The translations under genes and the position numbers were made by a program. A model generated the notes under the pieces. That model was not told the DNA's origin. It did no database searches and saw only the letters and a program-made list of their open reading frames with translations. Positions 28,548-38,087 of a stretch of 64,000 bases of DNA are shown here, one piece after another. How positions within the stretch are numbered: position 1 is the first letter of the stretch; each line of letters begins with the position of its first letter. Location: positions 992,001 through 1,056,000 of the forward strand of contig NZ_JANTYU010000001.1 of NCBI RefSeq assembly GCF_024806835.1, given 5' to 3'. This DNA comes from Xanthomonas sp. 3793 (GTDB taxonomy: Bacteria; Pseudomonadota; Gammaproteobacteria; Xanthomonadales; Xanthomonadaceae).

Positions 28548-29732
28548 ATGCCCACGTCAGCATCCACCTCTTCCACTGCCGCACCCACTCCGTTCGCAGA
28601 GTCGATGCGCGGACAACAACCGCAACCGCAGGACCGGCAGTTTCCGGAGCTGTTGCAAGATCTCTACGCCACTGCAAACCAACGTCGCGAAGGCGGCGCC
28701 GAAACCTTTGCGCCACTGGCCAACGGCTGGTCGCGCATGGACGACAGTGCGCTGCAGCAGGCCGGCATCGATCCGGCCCTGCTGCACGATGCCAAAAGCG
28801 GCTTCGATGCCGCGTTCTATCGCAACGATCAAGGCCAGGTGGTGCTCGGTTTTTGCGGCACCGACGAAGGCAAGGACTGGAAACACAACATCGGCCAGGG
28901 CCTGGGCTTTGCCGATGCGCAATACGCATCGGCAATCCAGCTCGGCAGCCAGGCCAAACAGGCCTTTGGCGACCAGGTGGTGATCTCCGGCCATTCGCTG
29001 GGCGGTGGTCTGGCGTCTGCATCGGCCATGGTCAACGACATTCCCGCAGTGACGTACAACGCGGCCGGCGTCAACGACCGCACCCTCGAACGCGAGGGCC
29101 TGGATGCGGCGGCAGCCAAGCAATATGCCAGCGATGAATTGATTCGCGGCTACCACGTCAAGAACGAAATCCTCACCCATCTGCAGGAAGACAGCATTCC
29201 GCTGAAGTGGACGATGCCCAACGCGGCCGGTCACCAGATCCAGTTGCCGGAGCCGGACCCGCTTTCGTTCGGGCAGCGTCTGGTGCCCGGCATGATGCTC
29301 AAGCACCGACTGGACCTGCACGGGATGGACTCGGTGATCAAGGCGCAGGACATGCAATCGCCCGACCAGGCACGCGGCGCATCGCTGCAACCCGGCAGCC
29401 GGTTGTTCAACGACGCGGTCGTGCAACTGGATGGCCAACGCGAGCGGCTGGGGCTGCGTGACGACACCGCGTTTCTCAACACTGCTGCCAGCGTGGCCGC
29501 GCGTGCAGGCAACGACGGCCTGCAGCGGATCGATCACCTGGTCCCCAACCGCGATGGCGACAGCCTGATTGCTGTGCAAGGCCGCATGGACGACCCGGCG
29601 CATCTGCGCAGCCATGTGCAGACCGCATCCGCTGCCAATGAGCCTGCGCAAGGCAATGTCAGCCAGTTGCAGCAGCACAACCAGCAACCTGCCCAGCAGC
29701 AGGAAGAGCAGCGCCGCGTGATGCAGCACTAG
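28548..29732 (+). CDS. Class 3 lipase effector with XVIPCD-type secretion tail (X-Tfe)
   Basis: The protein has 394 residues, with AAGGAG before the ATG at 28548. The N-terminal half is an alpha/beta hydrolase lipase: oxyanion-region GFCGTDEGKDW near residue 101 and the nucleophile Ser150 in ISGHSLGGG. Residues from about 281 form a second domain ending in a glutamine-rich tail (QLQQHNQQPAQQQEEQ). It contains GLQRIDHLV near residue 324, matching the conserved GLxxIDHV-type motif of the Xanthomonas VirD4-interacting domain. Such proteins are delivered into rival bacteria by the Xanthomonas type IV secretion system. The VirB/VirD4 genes are not in this window. An upstream ankyrin lipoprotein is the likely immunity partner. 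Confidence 0.88.
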   Translation: MPTSASTSSTAAPTPFAESMRGQQPQPQDRQFPELLQDLYATANQRREGGAETFAPLANGWSRMDDSALQQAGIDPALLHDAKSGFDAAFYRNDQGQVVLGFCGTDEGKDWKHNIGQGLGFADAQYASAIQLGSQAKQAFGDQVVISGHSLGGGLASASAMVNDIPAVTYNAAGVNDRTLEREGLDAAAAKQYASDELIRGYHVKNEILTHLQEDSIPLKWTMPNAAGHQIQLPEPDPLSFGQRLVPGMMLKHRLDLHGMDSVIKAQDMQSPDQARGASLQPGSRLFNDAVVQLDGQRERLGLRDDTAFLNTAASVAARAGNDGLQRIDHLVPNRDGDSLIAVQGRMDDPAHLRSHVQTASAANEPAQGNVSQLQQHNQQPAQQQEEQRRVMQH

Positions 29733-29901
29733 AGGGCCTGGCAAACCGTGCCGCACGCAGTCCTTGCCCCATGGACGCGTGCGGCGCGGAAAGCGTCGGG
29801 GAAATGGGCGACGGCTCTGCTGCGGTAAACCGACCGGGAAAGCGCATGCAGCTGTTCCAGGCAGCAGCCCCATGACGCCGGCCGCACAGCGCAACGCGGC
29901 A

Positions 29902-31152
29902 CTAGCCTGCCCCGGCCATCGCCCGCAGGGTGATGCCGACCAGATAGGCCAGATAGGTACCGGTGGCGTAGCCCATCGTGCCCAGCAGCACACCCACCGG
30001 TGCAAGCGCCGGGTGGAAGGCCGCAGCGACGACGGGCGCAGACGCCGGGCCGCCGATGTTGGACTGCGAGCCGATCGCAAAATAGAAGAATGGCACCCGC
30101 AGCCAGCGCGCCAGCGCCCACAACAAGGCGATGTGCACGGCGATCCAGATCAGCCCGAGCAGGAACAGCCACGGCCGATCCAGCAGCGCCAGCAGGTCCA
30201 TCTGCATGCCGATGCAGGCGATCAGGAAATACAGCAGCAACGCGCCGATCCTGGAGGCGCCCGCGCCTTCCAGGGTCCGTGCGCGCGTGAAGCTGAGCAG
30301 CAGTCCCAGGCTGGTCGCCAGCACCACCACCCACACGAACGGCGCATCCAGACTGAACTGGCCAGCCCAGCTCAGCTGCGCCTTGCACCACGCCGCCAAC
30401 GGGTTGGCCAGCGCGTGGGCCAACCCCACCCCGCCAAATGCCACTGCCACGATCACCATCAGATCGGCCAGGCTGGGGATGCGCGCATGTTCGGCCTGGA
30501 AGCGCGCCATGCGCTCCTGCAAGGCGTCCAGCGCGCGGGTGTCGGCACCGCTGCGCTGATCGATCTTGCGTGCGCGTCCGGCCAGGAAGATCAACGCCGC
30601 CATCCACACGTAGCCGACGCCGACATCGACCACCGCAAACTGCCCGAACGTGGTCGCATCGACATTGAACACTTCGCGCATCGCCAGCATGTTGGCGCCG
30701 CCGCCGATCCAGCTGCCCGCCAGTGCCGCCATGCCCGCCCAGGTGTCGCCGGCGACGGTTGCCGGGTGCAGCCATCGCATCACCCAGAAGGCGACCACCG
30801 CGCCCAGCATGATGCTCAGTGACGCGCCCAGGTACATGGCGACCAGCTTGGGCCCCAGCCCCAGGATCGCGCGCAGATCGATGCTCAGGGTGAGCAGGAT
30901 CAATGCGGCCGGCAGCAGCACATCGCGGGCGATGGGGTTGTACAGGCGCGTGTTGGCGCCATCGATCAGCCCGACGGTGTTGTAGATCCCGGGCAGCAGG
31001 TAGCACAGCAACAAGGCCGGCACCACGGCATAGAAGCGCCGCCACGGGCCTTGCTCGCGCGAGGAGGTCCAGAACACCGCCCCCAGAGTGGCGGCGATCA
31101 GGCCGAAGACGACGATATCGTTTTGAATCAGTGCAGACGCAGGCGCATTCAC
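29902..31152 (-). CDS. DUF819 family integral membrane protein
   Basis: The protein has 416 residues with about ten hydrophobic helices (FGLIAATLGAVFW, YAVVPALLLCYLLPGIYNTVG, VWVVVLATSLGLLLSF, FLLGLIWIAVHIALLWALA). The GSWIGGGANMLAM and IGSQSNIGGPASAPVVAAAF stretches are typical of the DUF819/YjcL family and resemble carrier re-entrant loops. Its substrate is unknown. The gene stands alone between the effector gene and a small protein. Confidence 0.88.
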   Translation of the reverse strand: MNAPASALIQNDIVVFGLIAATLGAVFWTSSREQGPWRRFYAVVPALLLCYLLPGIYNTVGLIDGANTRLYNPIARDVLLPAALILLTLSIDLRAILGLGPKLVAMYLGASLSIMLGAVVAFWVMRWLHPATVAGDTWAGMAALAGSWIGGGANMLAMREVFNVDATTFGQFAVVDVGVGYVWMAALIFLAGRARKIDQRSGADTRALDALQERMARFQAEHARIPSLADLMVIVAVAFGGVGLAHALANPLAAWCKAQLSWAGQFSLDAPFVWVVVLATSLGLLLSFTRARTLEGAGASRIGALLLYFLIACIGMQMDLLALLDRPWLFLLGLIWIAVHIALLWALARWLRVPFFYFAIGSQSNIGGPASAPVVAAAFHPALAPVGVLLGTMGYATGTYLAYLVGITLRAMAGAG

Positions 31153-31496
31153 CGCGGGCGGTCATCCGGACAGAGGGCCGCCGACGCGGATCGGGCCAGG
31201 AGCGGCCGATGACCACGAATCTAGCCGACCGCGGCGGTCGCGCAAACCCTGCGGACAATCTGACCGCGGCGGGTCTGGCGATCGCAACCGGTCCATCTGC
31301 GGCGCGCCGCATTTCCATGCCAGGCGGATGGGCGGTTGAACAGTCCGTCGAGCGCGCGCCTGTTCGTTACCGGCAGCTTGCTGCCGCGACCGGTCGGTTG
31401 GCAGAAGCCGACACAGCCTCGCAGTCGCACAGCCGCAGCCAGACTGAAATGCGGCCACGCGGCCATCGCGATCGATGCCGGGCGCCGGACCAGCGC
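31153..31496. other. Intergenic region, nothing recognised
   Basis: The open frames here are compositionally GC-driven and lack domains or good ribosome binding sites. It likely contains the DUF819 gene promoter. Confidence 0.5.
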
Positions 31497-31712
31497 TTAA
31501 CCGTAGCGCCGCACCACGCGTTCGCCGTCGGCGGTATCCAGGACCACGCCGCTGGGCTGGCCGGTGGTCAGGCAGTGCAGCTTGGCCATCAGCTCGGCAT
31601 TTTCCAGGGCGCCCTGCTCGCGCAGATAGCGCAGCGGTGACCATTCCGGGCGGGTCACCCACCAGCTGCCTTGCTCGGGACGAATGCGTACGACGTAGCG
31701 GGATTGGTCCAT
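31497..31712 (-). CDS. Small conserved-looking protein, DUF2188-like
   Basis: The protein has 71 residues. The pattern YVVRIRPEQGSWWVTRPE followed by a helix and a C-terminal GVVLDTADGERVVRRYG resembles short DUF2188-type proteins, in which beta strands carry conserved Trp and basic residues. The assignment is tentative. The upstream sequence (CGGAGGCCAT-type, in reverse) gives a plausible ribosome binding site. Function is unknown. Confidence 0.6.
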   Translation of the reverse strand: MDQSRYVVRIRPEQGSWWVTRPEWSPLRYLREQGALENAELMAKLHCLTTGQPSGVVLDTADGERVVRRYG

Positions 31713-32231
31713 ATGGCCTCCGGCCGGTGAGTACAGCGGTCAAACACAGCGGGCGCGCCGGACGGGCGCACCACGCCAGGGATTGGGGCAAGCCACGCCA
31801 CTTCCGGTAGCCAACATGCCCTTACTCAAGGGGCCGCGGGAGAGTGGCCGATGGCTCCGCGTTTGGCATAGCGAGCATGCGGTTTTACGCATGGCGACAC
31901 CGTCGGGCGGACACTGGCATCCGAGTAGGAAAATTCTTACGTGACACAGTTCACGCTGAGCGCTACATTCCGCGACGAGGGGTGAAGAAATCTTCACAAG
32001 CAGCCGCCACAGGAGCGCCGACGGCTTGCAGGAATCAGGGCGCGCTCGTACCTGGCCTTGGGGAGGGTTGGCATGTATCTGCTCAGAAAGTTCCAGTTTC
32101 CGGTCAAGACCGCGATGGTGGTGGGCTACGTTCTGGTGGTCAGGGAAGCCTTGGTGCTCTGGACCTGATCGGCATCGGCGGATTGCGCAGCAGGCTGTCG
32201 GAAATCGGTGGCCGATACCCGTCATCGCGTC
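31713..32231. other. Intergenic region with a possible chemoreceptor remnant
   Basis: No intact gene. A short frame at 32073-32168 is described separately. The rest shows no clear hairpin or repeat. Confidence 0.45.
32073..32215 (+). pseudogene. Possible N-terminal remnant of a methyl-accepting chemotaxis protein
   Basis: An ATG at 32073, preceded by GGGAGG, starts MYLLRKFQFPVKTAMVVGYV, a basic N-terminus followed by a hydrophobic helix, then stops at 32168. In the next frame the text continues as LDLIGIGGLRSRLSEIGGRY, which looks like the first periplasmic segment of a receptor. A frameshift plus loss of the rest would explain both. The similarity is by eye only. Confidence 0.35.
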
Positions 32232-32840
32232 TCAATCCCGGTCTACCCACCCGCGTTGTTGCGCTGCCGCAAGATCCGCAGGCGTGTCCACGTCCAGCGC
32301 CAGCGCCGGTGCGCTGACGCAGCCCAGCGTCTGCACATCCAGACTGGCAAACAGCGCGCGCAGACCGCTATCGCCCTGCAGCGCAACGTCTGCCCAGGCG
32401 GTGTGGGTCACCACCGCGGGAATCCCGCGCACGCCCGCATAGCCACTGGTGGCACACCGCGAAGTGGCACGCTCAGCTTCGTCCAGCAAGGCGCGTAAGT
32501 GCGGCGCCTCCAGTGCCGGTTGGTCGCACCCCAAAATCAGGCTGCGTCGCAGCGTCGGATCGTCCTGCACATGCCGGCGCAGTGCGGACAGGCTGGAGCC
32601 CATTCCGGACGGCCAGTCGGCATGCCGCAGCACTTCCACCTCCAGCCCCTGCAGGACGTCGGCCAGCCTGTCGGCATCGGCGCCCAGCACGACGACGCAG
32701 CGCAGTGGTGCGGTCTGCAATGCGATGCGTGCAGCACGCCGCAGCAATGGTTCGCCGTCCCGCATCAGCAACTGCTTGGAGCGGCCGAGCCGGCTCCCCG
32801 CGCCTGCCGCCAATATCAATGCGGCATGGTCGCTGCTCAT
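32232..32840 (-). CDS. mocA: Molybdenum cofactor cytidylyltransferase, MocA-like
   Basis: The ATG at 32840 gives 202 residues of an NTP-transferase fold: nucleotide-binding LILAAGAGSRLGRSKQLL, then GCDQPALEAPHLRALL, and the C-terminal DVDTPADL. MocA transfers CMP to molybdopterin to make the cytosine-dinucleotide cofactor used by PaoABC-type enzymes. Its location downstream of paoABC and the xdhC-like gene fits that role. MobA (GMP transfer) is less likely in this context. Confidence 0.8.
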   Translation of the reverse strand: MSSDHAALILAAGAGSRLGRSKQLLMRDGEPLLRRAARIALQTAPLRCVVVLGADADRLADVLQGLEVEVLRHADWPSGMGSSLSALRRHVQDDPTLRRSLILGCDQPALEAPHLRALLDEAERATSRCATSGYAGVRGIPAVVTHTAWADVALQGDSGLRALFASLDVQTLGCVSAPALALDVDTPADLAAAQQRGWVDRD

Positions 32841-33279
32841 GCGCAGGACCTGCCAGGCGCGTGACAACCGACGCACGTAGCGCGGCAACTGCGTGCCGGA
32901 TGCAAGCTGCGTGCGTCGCCAGGCGTTGCGTGCATGCACACGGCAACGCGTGGCGATCCGGCAACTGGCACATCGCACGACACAACGTCACAAAGCGAGA
33001 GAACAAGGGGCATGGCGACGTCGTGCGTGATGGAGACCGGCTCAGCGTAGAGGCCGCGCTGTGCGTGCGGAGTGACTGCGCAACGCATCGACCGCATGCG
33101 ATGCTCGCGCTGGTGCGTAGCAGGCGTCAACGCACCATGCGGAGTGCGGATTAGTGCGGAATGCGTGCACGCACACGGCGTTGTGTCGGGATGGATTACC
33201 TGCACGAAGCAGCGCTGCGGGCAACCGCCAAGGCCTACGAGGCGCGGCACGACAAACCATACGACAGATGCACGACGAC
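32841..33279. other. Gap between the xdhC-like gene and mocA
   Basis: No convincing gene in 439 bases. An imperfect cruciform-like sequence lies at 32923-32949 (GCGTTGC and GCAACGC around GTGCATGCAC), about 80 bases upstream of mocA. It may be regulatory or just a palindrome. Confidence 0.5.
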
Positions 33280-34293
33280 CTAAGTGCTGGCTGCACCGAT
33301 GTGCAGGTCCGTCACTGCCTGCGTGGCTTCGGCGATGATGCCCAGCGCGATGGTATGCGGCGATGAGCGCCCCATTCGCCAACCCGCCGGCAGGCGCAAA
33401 CGCGCAAGCGCAGCCTTGTCGTAGCCCAGCGCACGTAACGCCTGCAGGCGGCTGTCGCGCTTGCTCCGGCTGCCCAGGATGCCGATGCATGCTGCATCGG
33501 TTTCCAGGCCGCGGCACGCGACCTGCAGATCGATCTCGCTGTCGTGCGCCAGGCTGTACAGAGCCGTGCCGGCGTCCAGCTGCAGATCGCGTAACGCATC
33601 GTGCAAGCTGCGGCGATCGTAGTGTTCCGGCGCCAGGCCGGGCGGCGGCTCGCTGGGCCCGTGCGGACGCAGCACACGCGCCTCGATCCCCATTTGATTG
33701 GCCAACGCCACCAGCGCCAGCAATGCAGGATCTGCACCCACCAGTACCAGCCGCAAGGGCGGGCGATGGACGCGCAGAAATTCGCCGGCACGCACGTCGT
33801 GCACATGGGCGGGATAGCGCACGCTCCCGGTCCTGCGGTCCAGCGCAACATGAAACGCGCGGCGGTGCTGACGCGCATTGCGCCAGCGTGCGAGATGCTC
33901 GGCCAGATCCGGCACTGGCCAGACCAGCACGCCAATGCGCCCGCCACAGCTGAGCTGGATGTCCAGCACATCGCTGCCCTCGCCATAGTCCAGCCATCGC
34001 GGTTGCCCATCGCGCAATACGCCCATGGCTTCATGCGCAACGGCCGCTTCCACGCAACCGCCGGAGACGTAACCGGCAACCCGGCCATCGGCCGCGATCG
34101 CCATCTCGCTTCCCAGCGGGCGCGGCGAGGAGCCCTGCACGTCGATCAAGGTCGCGATCGCCACCCGCTGGCCGGCGCGGTGCCAGGCGGTCAGCACCGG
34201 CAGCAGATCGTCGTGCAATGCGTAGCTCGGCCATGCCGGCCACGCCGGCTCGGCCGGCGCTGCATGCGTGGCAGGAGCGACGACTGCACTCAC
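33280..34293 (-). CDS. XdhC/PaoD family molybdoenzyme maturation protein
   Basis: A GTG start at 34293 gives 337 residues and overlaps the paoC stop (GTGA), indicating coupled translation. The N-terminal XdhC domain carries IDVQGSSPRPLGSEMAI and GYVSGGCVEAAVA, the usual Gly- and Cys-containing signature. The C-terminal NAD-binding-like domain has LRLVLVGADPALLAL and GILGSRSKRDSRLQAL. These chaperones bind the molybdenum cofactor, help sulfurate it and insert it into the large subunit. It is the PaoD equivalent of this operon. Confidence 0.9.
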   Translation of the reverse strand: MSAVVAPATHAAPAEPAWPAWPSYALHDDLLPVLTAWHRAGQRVAIATLIDVQGSSPRPLGSEMAIAADGRVAGYVSGGCVEAAVAHEAMGVLRDGQPRWLDYGEGSDVLDIQLSCGGRIGVLVWPVPDLAEHLARWRNARQHRRAFHVALDRRTGSVRYPAHVHDVRAGEFLRVHRPPLRLVLVGADPALLALVALANQMGIEARVLRPHGPSEPPPGLAPEHYDRRSLHDALRDLQLDAGTALYSLAHDSEIDLQVACRGLETDAACIGILGSRSKRDSRLQALRALGYDKAALARLRLPAGWRMGRSSPHTIALGIIAEATQAVTDLHIGAAST

Positions 34294-36497
34294 GCGCGCA
34301 GTTGCTCGGGCAGATGCGGCAGCAGCTTTTCCAACGTCACCGGGTAGTCGCGCACGCGCACGCCGGTGGCGTTGTAGACCGCGTTGGCAATCGCTGCCGC
34401 CACGCCGCAAATTCCCAGCTCGCCCACGCCCTTGGCCTTCATCGGCGAGGACATCGGGTCGCTTTCTTCCAGGAACACCACGTCCTGATGCGGAATATCC
34501 GCATGCACCGGCACTTCATAACCGGCCAGGTCGTGATTGACGAAGAACCCGAAGCGCTTGTCCACCGCCAGTTCCTCCATCAACGCCGCACCCGCACCCA
34601 TGGTCATGCCGCCGATGACCTGGCTGCGCGCGGACTTGGGATTGAGGATGCGTCCGGCCGCGCACACCGCGAGCATGCGGCGGATACGCACCTCGGCGGT
34701 GGTGATATCCACGCCAACTTCGACAAAGTGCGCACCGAAGGTCGACACCTGATGGGTCTTGGACAGGTCGCCGAACTCGATCTTGTCCTCGACCACCAGG
34801 GCGCCATTGGACGCAGCATCGCCCAGTGGAATGCGCTTGCCGCCGGCACGTACATGGCCATCGGCAAATTCGGCCTTGGCCGGGTCCAGGCCCAGCTGCT
34901 TGGCGACGGTTTCGCGCAGCTTCACCGCAGCTGCGTAGACGCCAGCGGTGGAACTGTTTGCGCCCCACTGCCCACCAGAGCCCGCCGATGCCGGGAAGTT
35001 GGAATCGCCCAGGCGCACGTCCACCCAGTCCAGCGGCACGCCCAGCATCTCGGCCGCGGTCTGCGCGATGATGGTGTAGGAGCCGGTGCCGATATCGGTC
35101 ATGTCGGTTTCCACCACCACGCGACCACCCTGCTCCAGGCGCATGCGCGCCCCGGAGGTCATCACCGGCGCGTTGCGAAACGCGGCCGCCACGCCCATGC
35201 CGACCAACCAGCGCCCATCGCGGTTGCTGGCCGGCTTGGATTTACGCTTGGACCACTGGAAACGCTCGGCACCGTCTTGCAGGCACTTGACCAGCTGGCG
35301 CTGCGAGAACGGGCGCTGCGGGTTTTCCGGATCGACCTGCGTATCGTTGACGACCCGGAACTTGACCGGATCCATCGCGAGTTTTTCGGCCATTTCGTCC
35401 ATGGCCACTTCCAGTGCCATCAAACCGGGCGCTTCGCCGGGTGCACGCATGGCATTGCCTTCCGGCAAATCGAGCACGGCCAGCCGGGTCGCGACCAGCC
35501 GGTTGGCCCCGGCGTAGAGCAACTGCGTCTGCGCGGCGGCGATCTCCGGGCCGCCCTCGGGCAGGTCGCCCGACCAGCTTTCGTGTGCGATCGCGGTGAT
35601 CTTGCCATCGCGCTCGGCACCGATGCGGATGCGCTGCACGGTCGCCGGACGATGTGTCGTGTTGTTGGCGATCAGCGGGCGCGGCAGCATCACCTTCACC
35701 GGACGCTTGACTTCGCGCGCAGCCAGCGCAGCCAGGACTGCATCGGCCCGCAGGAACAGCTTGCTGCCAAAACCGCCACCGATGTACGGCGACATGATGC
35801 GCACGTTTTCGCGCGGAATGCCCAAGGTCACTGCCAGGTCGCGCGCACCCCAGTTGATCATCTGGTTGGACGTCCACACGCTCAGCTTGTCGCCGTCCCA
35901 CATCGCGGTCGACGCATGCGGCTCCATCATCGCGTGCGAGTGATCGGGCGTGGTGTACTCGGCATCCAGTTGCACCGGCGCCGCGGCGAAGGCGCCATCG
36001 AAATCGCCGACGGCGCTATTGGGGGCCCCGCCCTCCTTGCTGACCTTGGCGCCATCGCGCGCTTTCTTCAGATCGTATGCGCCGACGTGGCGGCCGTAGT
36101 CGACCTTGATCAACTGCGCCGCTGCGCGGGCCTGCTCGAAGGTTTCGGCAATCACCACTGCAATTGCCTGGTGGTAGTGCTGGATTTCCGGGCCGCCCAG
36201 CAACTTGGCGGTGTTGAGCTTGCCCTTGTGCAGTTTGCCGGCGTTCTGCGCAGAGACGATCCCGAGCACGCCGGGCGCGTTGCGCGCGGCGCTCAGGTCG
36301 ATGCTGCGGATGTTGCCCTTGGCGATCCCCGCCCCCACGACATGGCCGTAGGCAGGGCGGCCCGGCAGGTCATGATGTTCGTAGGCATACGGCGCTTGGC
36401 CGGTGGTCTTGAGCGGCCCGTCGATGCGGTCGACGGGCTTGCCGACGACCTTGCCTTGATCGATGGGGTTGGAACCGGCAGGAGTGTCGAATTTCAT
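34290..36497 (-). CDS. paoC: Periplasmic aldehyde oxidoreductase, molybdenum-binding subunit PaoC
   Basis: The protein has 735 residues, matching E. coli PaoC (732). It carries the xanthine-oxidase-family fold with aldehyde dehydrogenase a/b hammerhead start (KPVDRIDGPLKTTGQAPYAY), cofactor-contacting GGGFGSKLF and MRAPGEAPG, GSGGQWGANSS, and the catalytic Glu693 in KGVGELGICG. Family knowledge says the cofactor is molybdopterin cytosine dinucleotide and that the enzyme oxidises a range of aldehydes to acids. It has no signal peptide, and should be exported with PaoA. paoB ends one base before its start. Confidence 0.93.
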   Translation of the reverse strand: MKFDTPAGSNPIDQGKVVGKPVDRIDGPLKTTGQAPYAYEHHDLPGRPAYGHVVGAGIAKGNIRSIDLSAARNAPGVLGIVSAQNAGKLHKGKLNTAKLLGGPEIQHYHQAIAVVIAETFEQARAAAQLIKVDYGRHVGAYDLKKARDGAKVSKEGGAPNSAVGDFDGAFAAAPVQLDAEYTTPDHSHAMMEPHASTAMWDGDKLSVWTSNQMINWGARDLAVTLGIPRENVRIMSPYIGGGFGSKLFLRADAVLAALAAREVKRPVKVMLPRPLIANNTTHRPATVQRIRIGAERDGKITAIAHESWSGDLPEGGPEIAAAQTQLLYAGANRLVATRLAVLDLPEGNAMRAPGEAPGLMALEVAMDEMAEKLAMDPVKFRVVNDTQVDPENPQRPFSQRQLVKCLQDGAERFQWSKRKSKPASNRDGRWLVGMGVAAAFRNAPVMTSGARMRLEQGGRVVVETDMTDIGTGSYTIIAQTAAEMLGVPLDWVDVRLGDSNFPASAGSGGQWGANSSTAGVYAAAVKLRETVAKQLGLDPAKAEFADGHVRAGGKRIPLGDAASNGALVVEDKIEFGDLSKTHQVSTFGAHFVEVGVDITTAEVRIRRMLAVCAAGRILNPKSARSQVIGGMTMGAGAALMEELAVDKRFGFFVNHDLAGYEVPVHADIPHQDVVFLEESDPMSSPMKAKGVGELGICGVAAAIANAVYNATGVRVRDYPVTLEKLLPHLPEQLRA

Positions 36498-36498
36498 A

Positions 36499-37449
36499 TC
36501 AGGCCCTCGCCTCGGCCAGGATCGCGGTCAAGGTGCGTTCCACCAGCGGCACCTTGAATGCGTTGTGTTCGGTGGGCTGTGCGCCATCCAGCAGCACAGA
36601 AGCGATGGCGCGTGCGCCCTGGCGCGATTGCGCTTCGGCCGCTTCGCTACGCCATGGTTTGTGCGCCACACCGCCAACGCCGATGCGCGCGGTGCCGTCG
36701 CGCTGCACGACAGCGGCGACCGAGACCAGGGCAAACGCATACGACGCGCGGTCGCGCACCTTGCGATAGACATGCGTGCCGCCAAGCGGCTTGGGCAAGG
36801 TCACCGCAGTGATCAGCTCGCCACGTTCCAGCACGGTTTCCAGATGCGGTGTGGTCCCCGGCGCACGATAGAACTCGGCCAGCGGCACAGCGCGCGTCTG
36901 TCCATCCGGCCGCACCGTTTCCACCGTAGCGTCCAGTACACGCATGGCGATGGCCATGTCGCTGGGATGGGTGGCGATGCAGGCGTCGCTGGCGCCGATG
37001 ATAGCCAGCTGACGGTTGAAGCCGCCGATCGCCGCGCAGCCGCTGCCTGGCAGGCGCTTGTTGCACGGCTGGTTGGTGTCGTAAAAATACGGGCAGCGCG
37101 TGCGCTGCAGCAGATTGCCGGCTGTGGTGGCGCGATTGCGCAGCTGGCCGGACGCACCCGCCAGCAATGCGCGCGACAGCACGGCGTAATCGCGGCGAAC
37201 CCGCGTATCGGCGGCAAGATCGGTATTGCGTACCAACGCACCGATCCGCAAGCCGCCCTCCGGCGTTGCGTTGATGGTGTCCAGATTCAATCCGTTGACA
37301 TCGATCAGATGCGATGGCGTTTCGATCTGCAGCTTCATCAGATCGAGCAGGTTGGTACCGCCGGCGATGAACTTGGCGCCTGGCTGGCGCGCGGCCTTGA
37401 CTGCGGCATCTGCCGCCGAGGTGGCGCGCTCGTAGCTGAAAGCCTTCAT
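36499..37449 (-). CDS. paoB: Periplasmic aldehyde oxidoreductase, FAD subunit PaoB
   Basis: The protein has 316 residues of the FAD-binding family: [13 protein letters not shown] near the N-terminus, [15 protein letters not shown], and [15 protein letters not shown]. The cysteine-rich insert [20 protein letters not shown] matches the region that binds the extra 4Fe-4S cluster in E. coli PaoB. It overlaps the paoA stop by four bases (ATGA) and transfers electrons from PaoC toward PaoA. Confidence 0.92.
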   Translation of the reverse strand: MKAFSYERATSAADAAVKAARQPGAKFIAGGTNLLDLMKLQIETPSHLIDVNGLNLDTINATPEGGLRIGALVRNTDLAADTRVRRDYAVLSRALLAGASGQLRNRATTAGNLLQRTRCPYFYDTNQPCNKRLPGSGCAAIGGFNRQLAIIGASDACIATHPSDMAIAMRVLDATVETVRPDGQTRAVPLAEFYRAPGTTPHLETVLERGELITAVTLPKPLGGTHVYRKVRDRASYAFALVSVAAVVQRDGTARIGVGGVAHKPWRSEAAEAQSRQGARAIASVLLDGAQPTEHNAFKVPLVERTLTAILAEARA

Positions 37450-38087
37450 GCGCGTTCTCCGGCAACTTCGTTGATCGCTTCGACGATGTTGGAATACGCA
37501 CCGCAGCGGCAGATGTTGCCGCTCATGCGTTCCTGCAGTTCCGGCGTGGTGAGCCGGGTCTTGGCGGTCAGATCGTCGGTTACATGGCTGGGAATGCCGC
37601 GCTTGACTTCATCCAGCACGGCCACTGCCGAACAGATCTGGCCAGGTGTGCAATAGCCGCACTGATACCCATCGTGTTTGACGAAGGCCGCCTGCATCGG
37701 ATGCAGTTTGTCCGGTGTGCCCAGGCCCTCGATGGTGGTGACCTTTGCGCCCTGATGCATCACCGCCAGCGACAGGCAGGAATTCATGCGCTGCCCGTCG
37801 ACAATGACCGTACACGCGCCGCACTGGCCGTGATCGCAGCCCTTTTTGGTGCCGGTCAAGTGCAGGTGCTCGCGCAATGCATCAAGCAAGGTGGTGCGGT
37901 TATCCAGTGTCAGCGTCACCGGCTTGCCATTGATCTCGAAGGCGACCTGGCTGGACGCGTTGGCCGGCTCCACCGCCTGCCGTTGCGACACGGCAGTGGC
38001 CGCCATCGAGTGGGTTGCGGCAACGCTCGCTGCCGACGCCGTGCCAGCGATCAATACTTCGCGACGGGTCATCTTGATGTCTCTCAT
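37446..38087 (-). CDS. paoA: Periplasmic aldehyde oxidoreductase, 2Fe-2S subunit PaoA
   Basis: The ATG at 38087 has GGAG nine bases upstream and gives 213 residues; earlier starts at 38096 and 38105 are less well placed. A twin-arginine signal ([19 protein letters not shown]) directs export of the folded complex. The two iron-sulfur sites are [13 protein letters not shown] with the distal Cys in MNSCLS, and the C-terminal QCGYCTPGQ with CRCG. It leads the operon paoA-paoB-paoC-xdhC, all tightly spaced. Confidence 0.93.
   Translation of the reverse strand: MRDIKMTRREVLIAGTASAASVAATHSMAATAVSQRQAVEPANASSQVAFEINGKPVTLTLDNRTTLLDALREHLHLTGTKKGCDHGQCGACTVIVDGQRMNSCLSLAVMHQGAKVTTIEGLGTPDKLHPMQAAFVKHDGYQCGYCTPGQICSAVAVLDEVKRGIPSHVTDDLTAKTRLTTPELQERMSGNICRCGAYSNIVEAINEVAGERA

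Noticed and set aside
34218..36557. 779-codon plus-strand open frame opposite paoC
   Set aside because: Antisense shadow; paoC shows clear family motifs in the proper frame.
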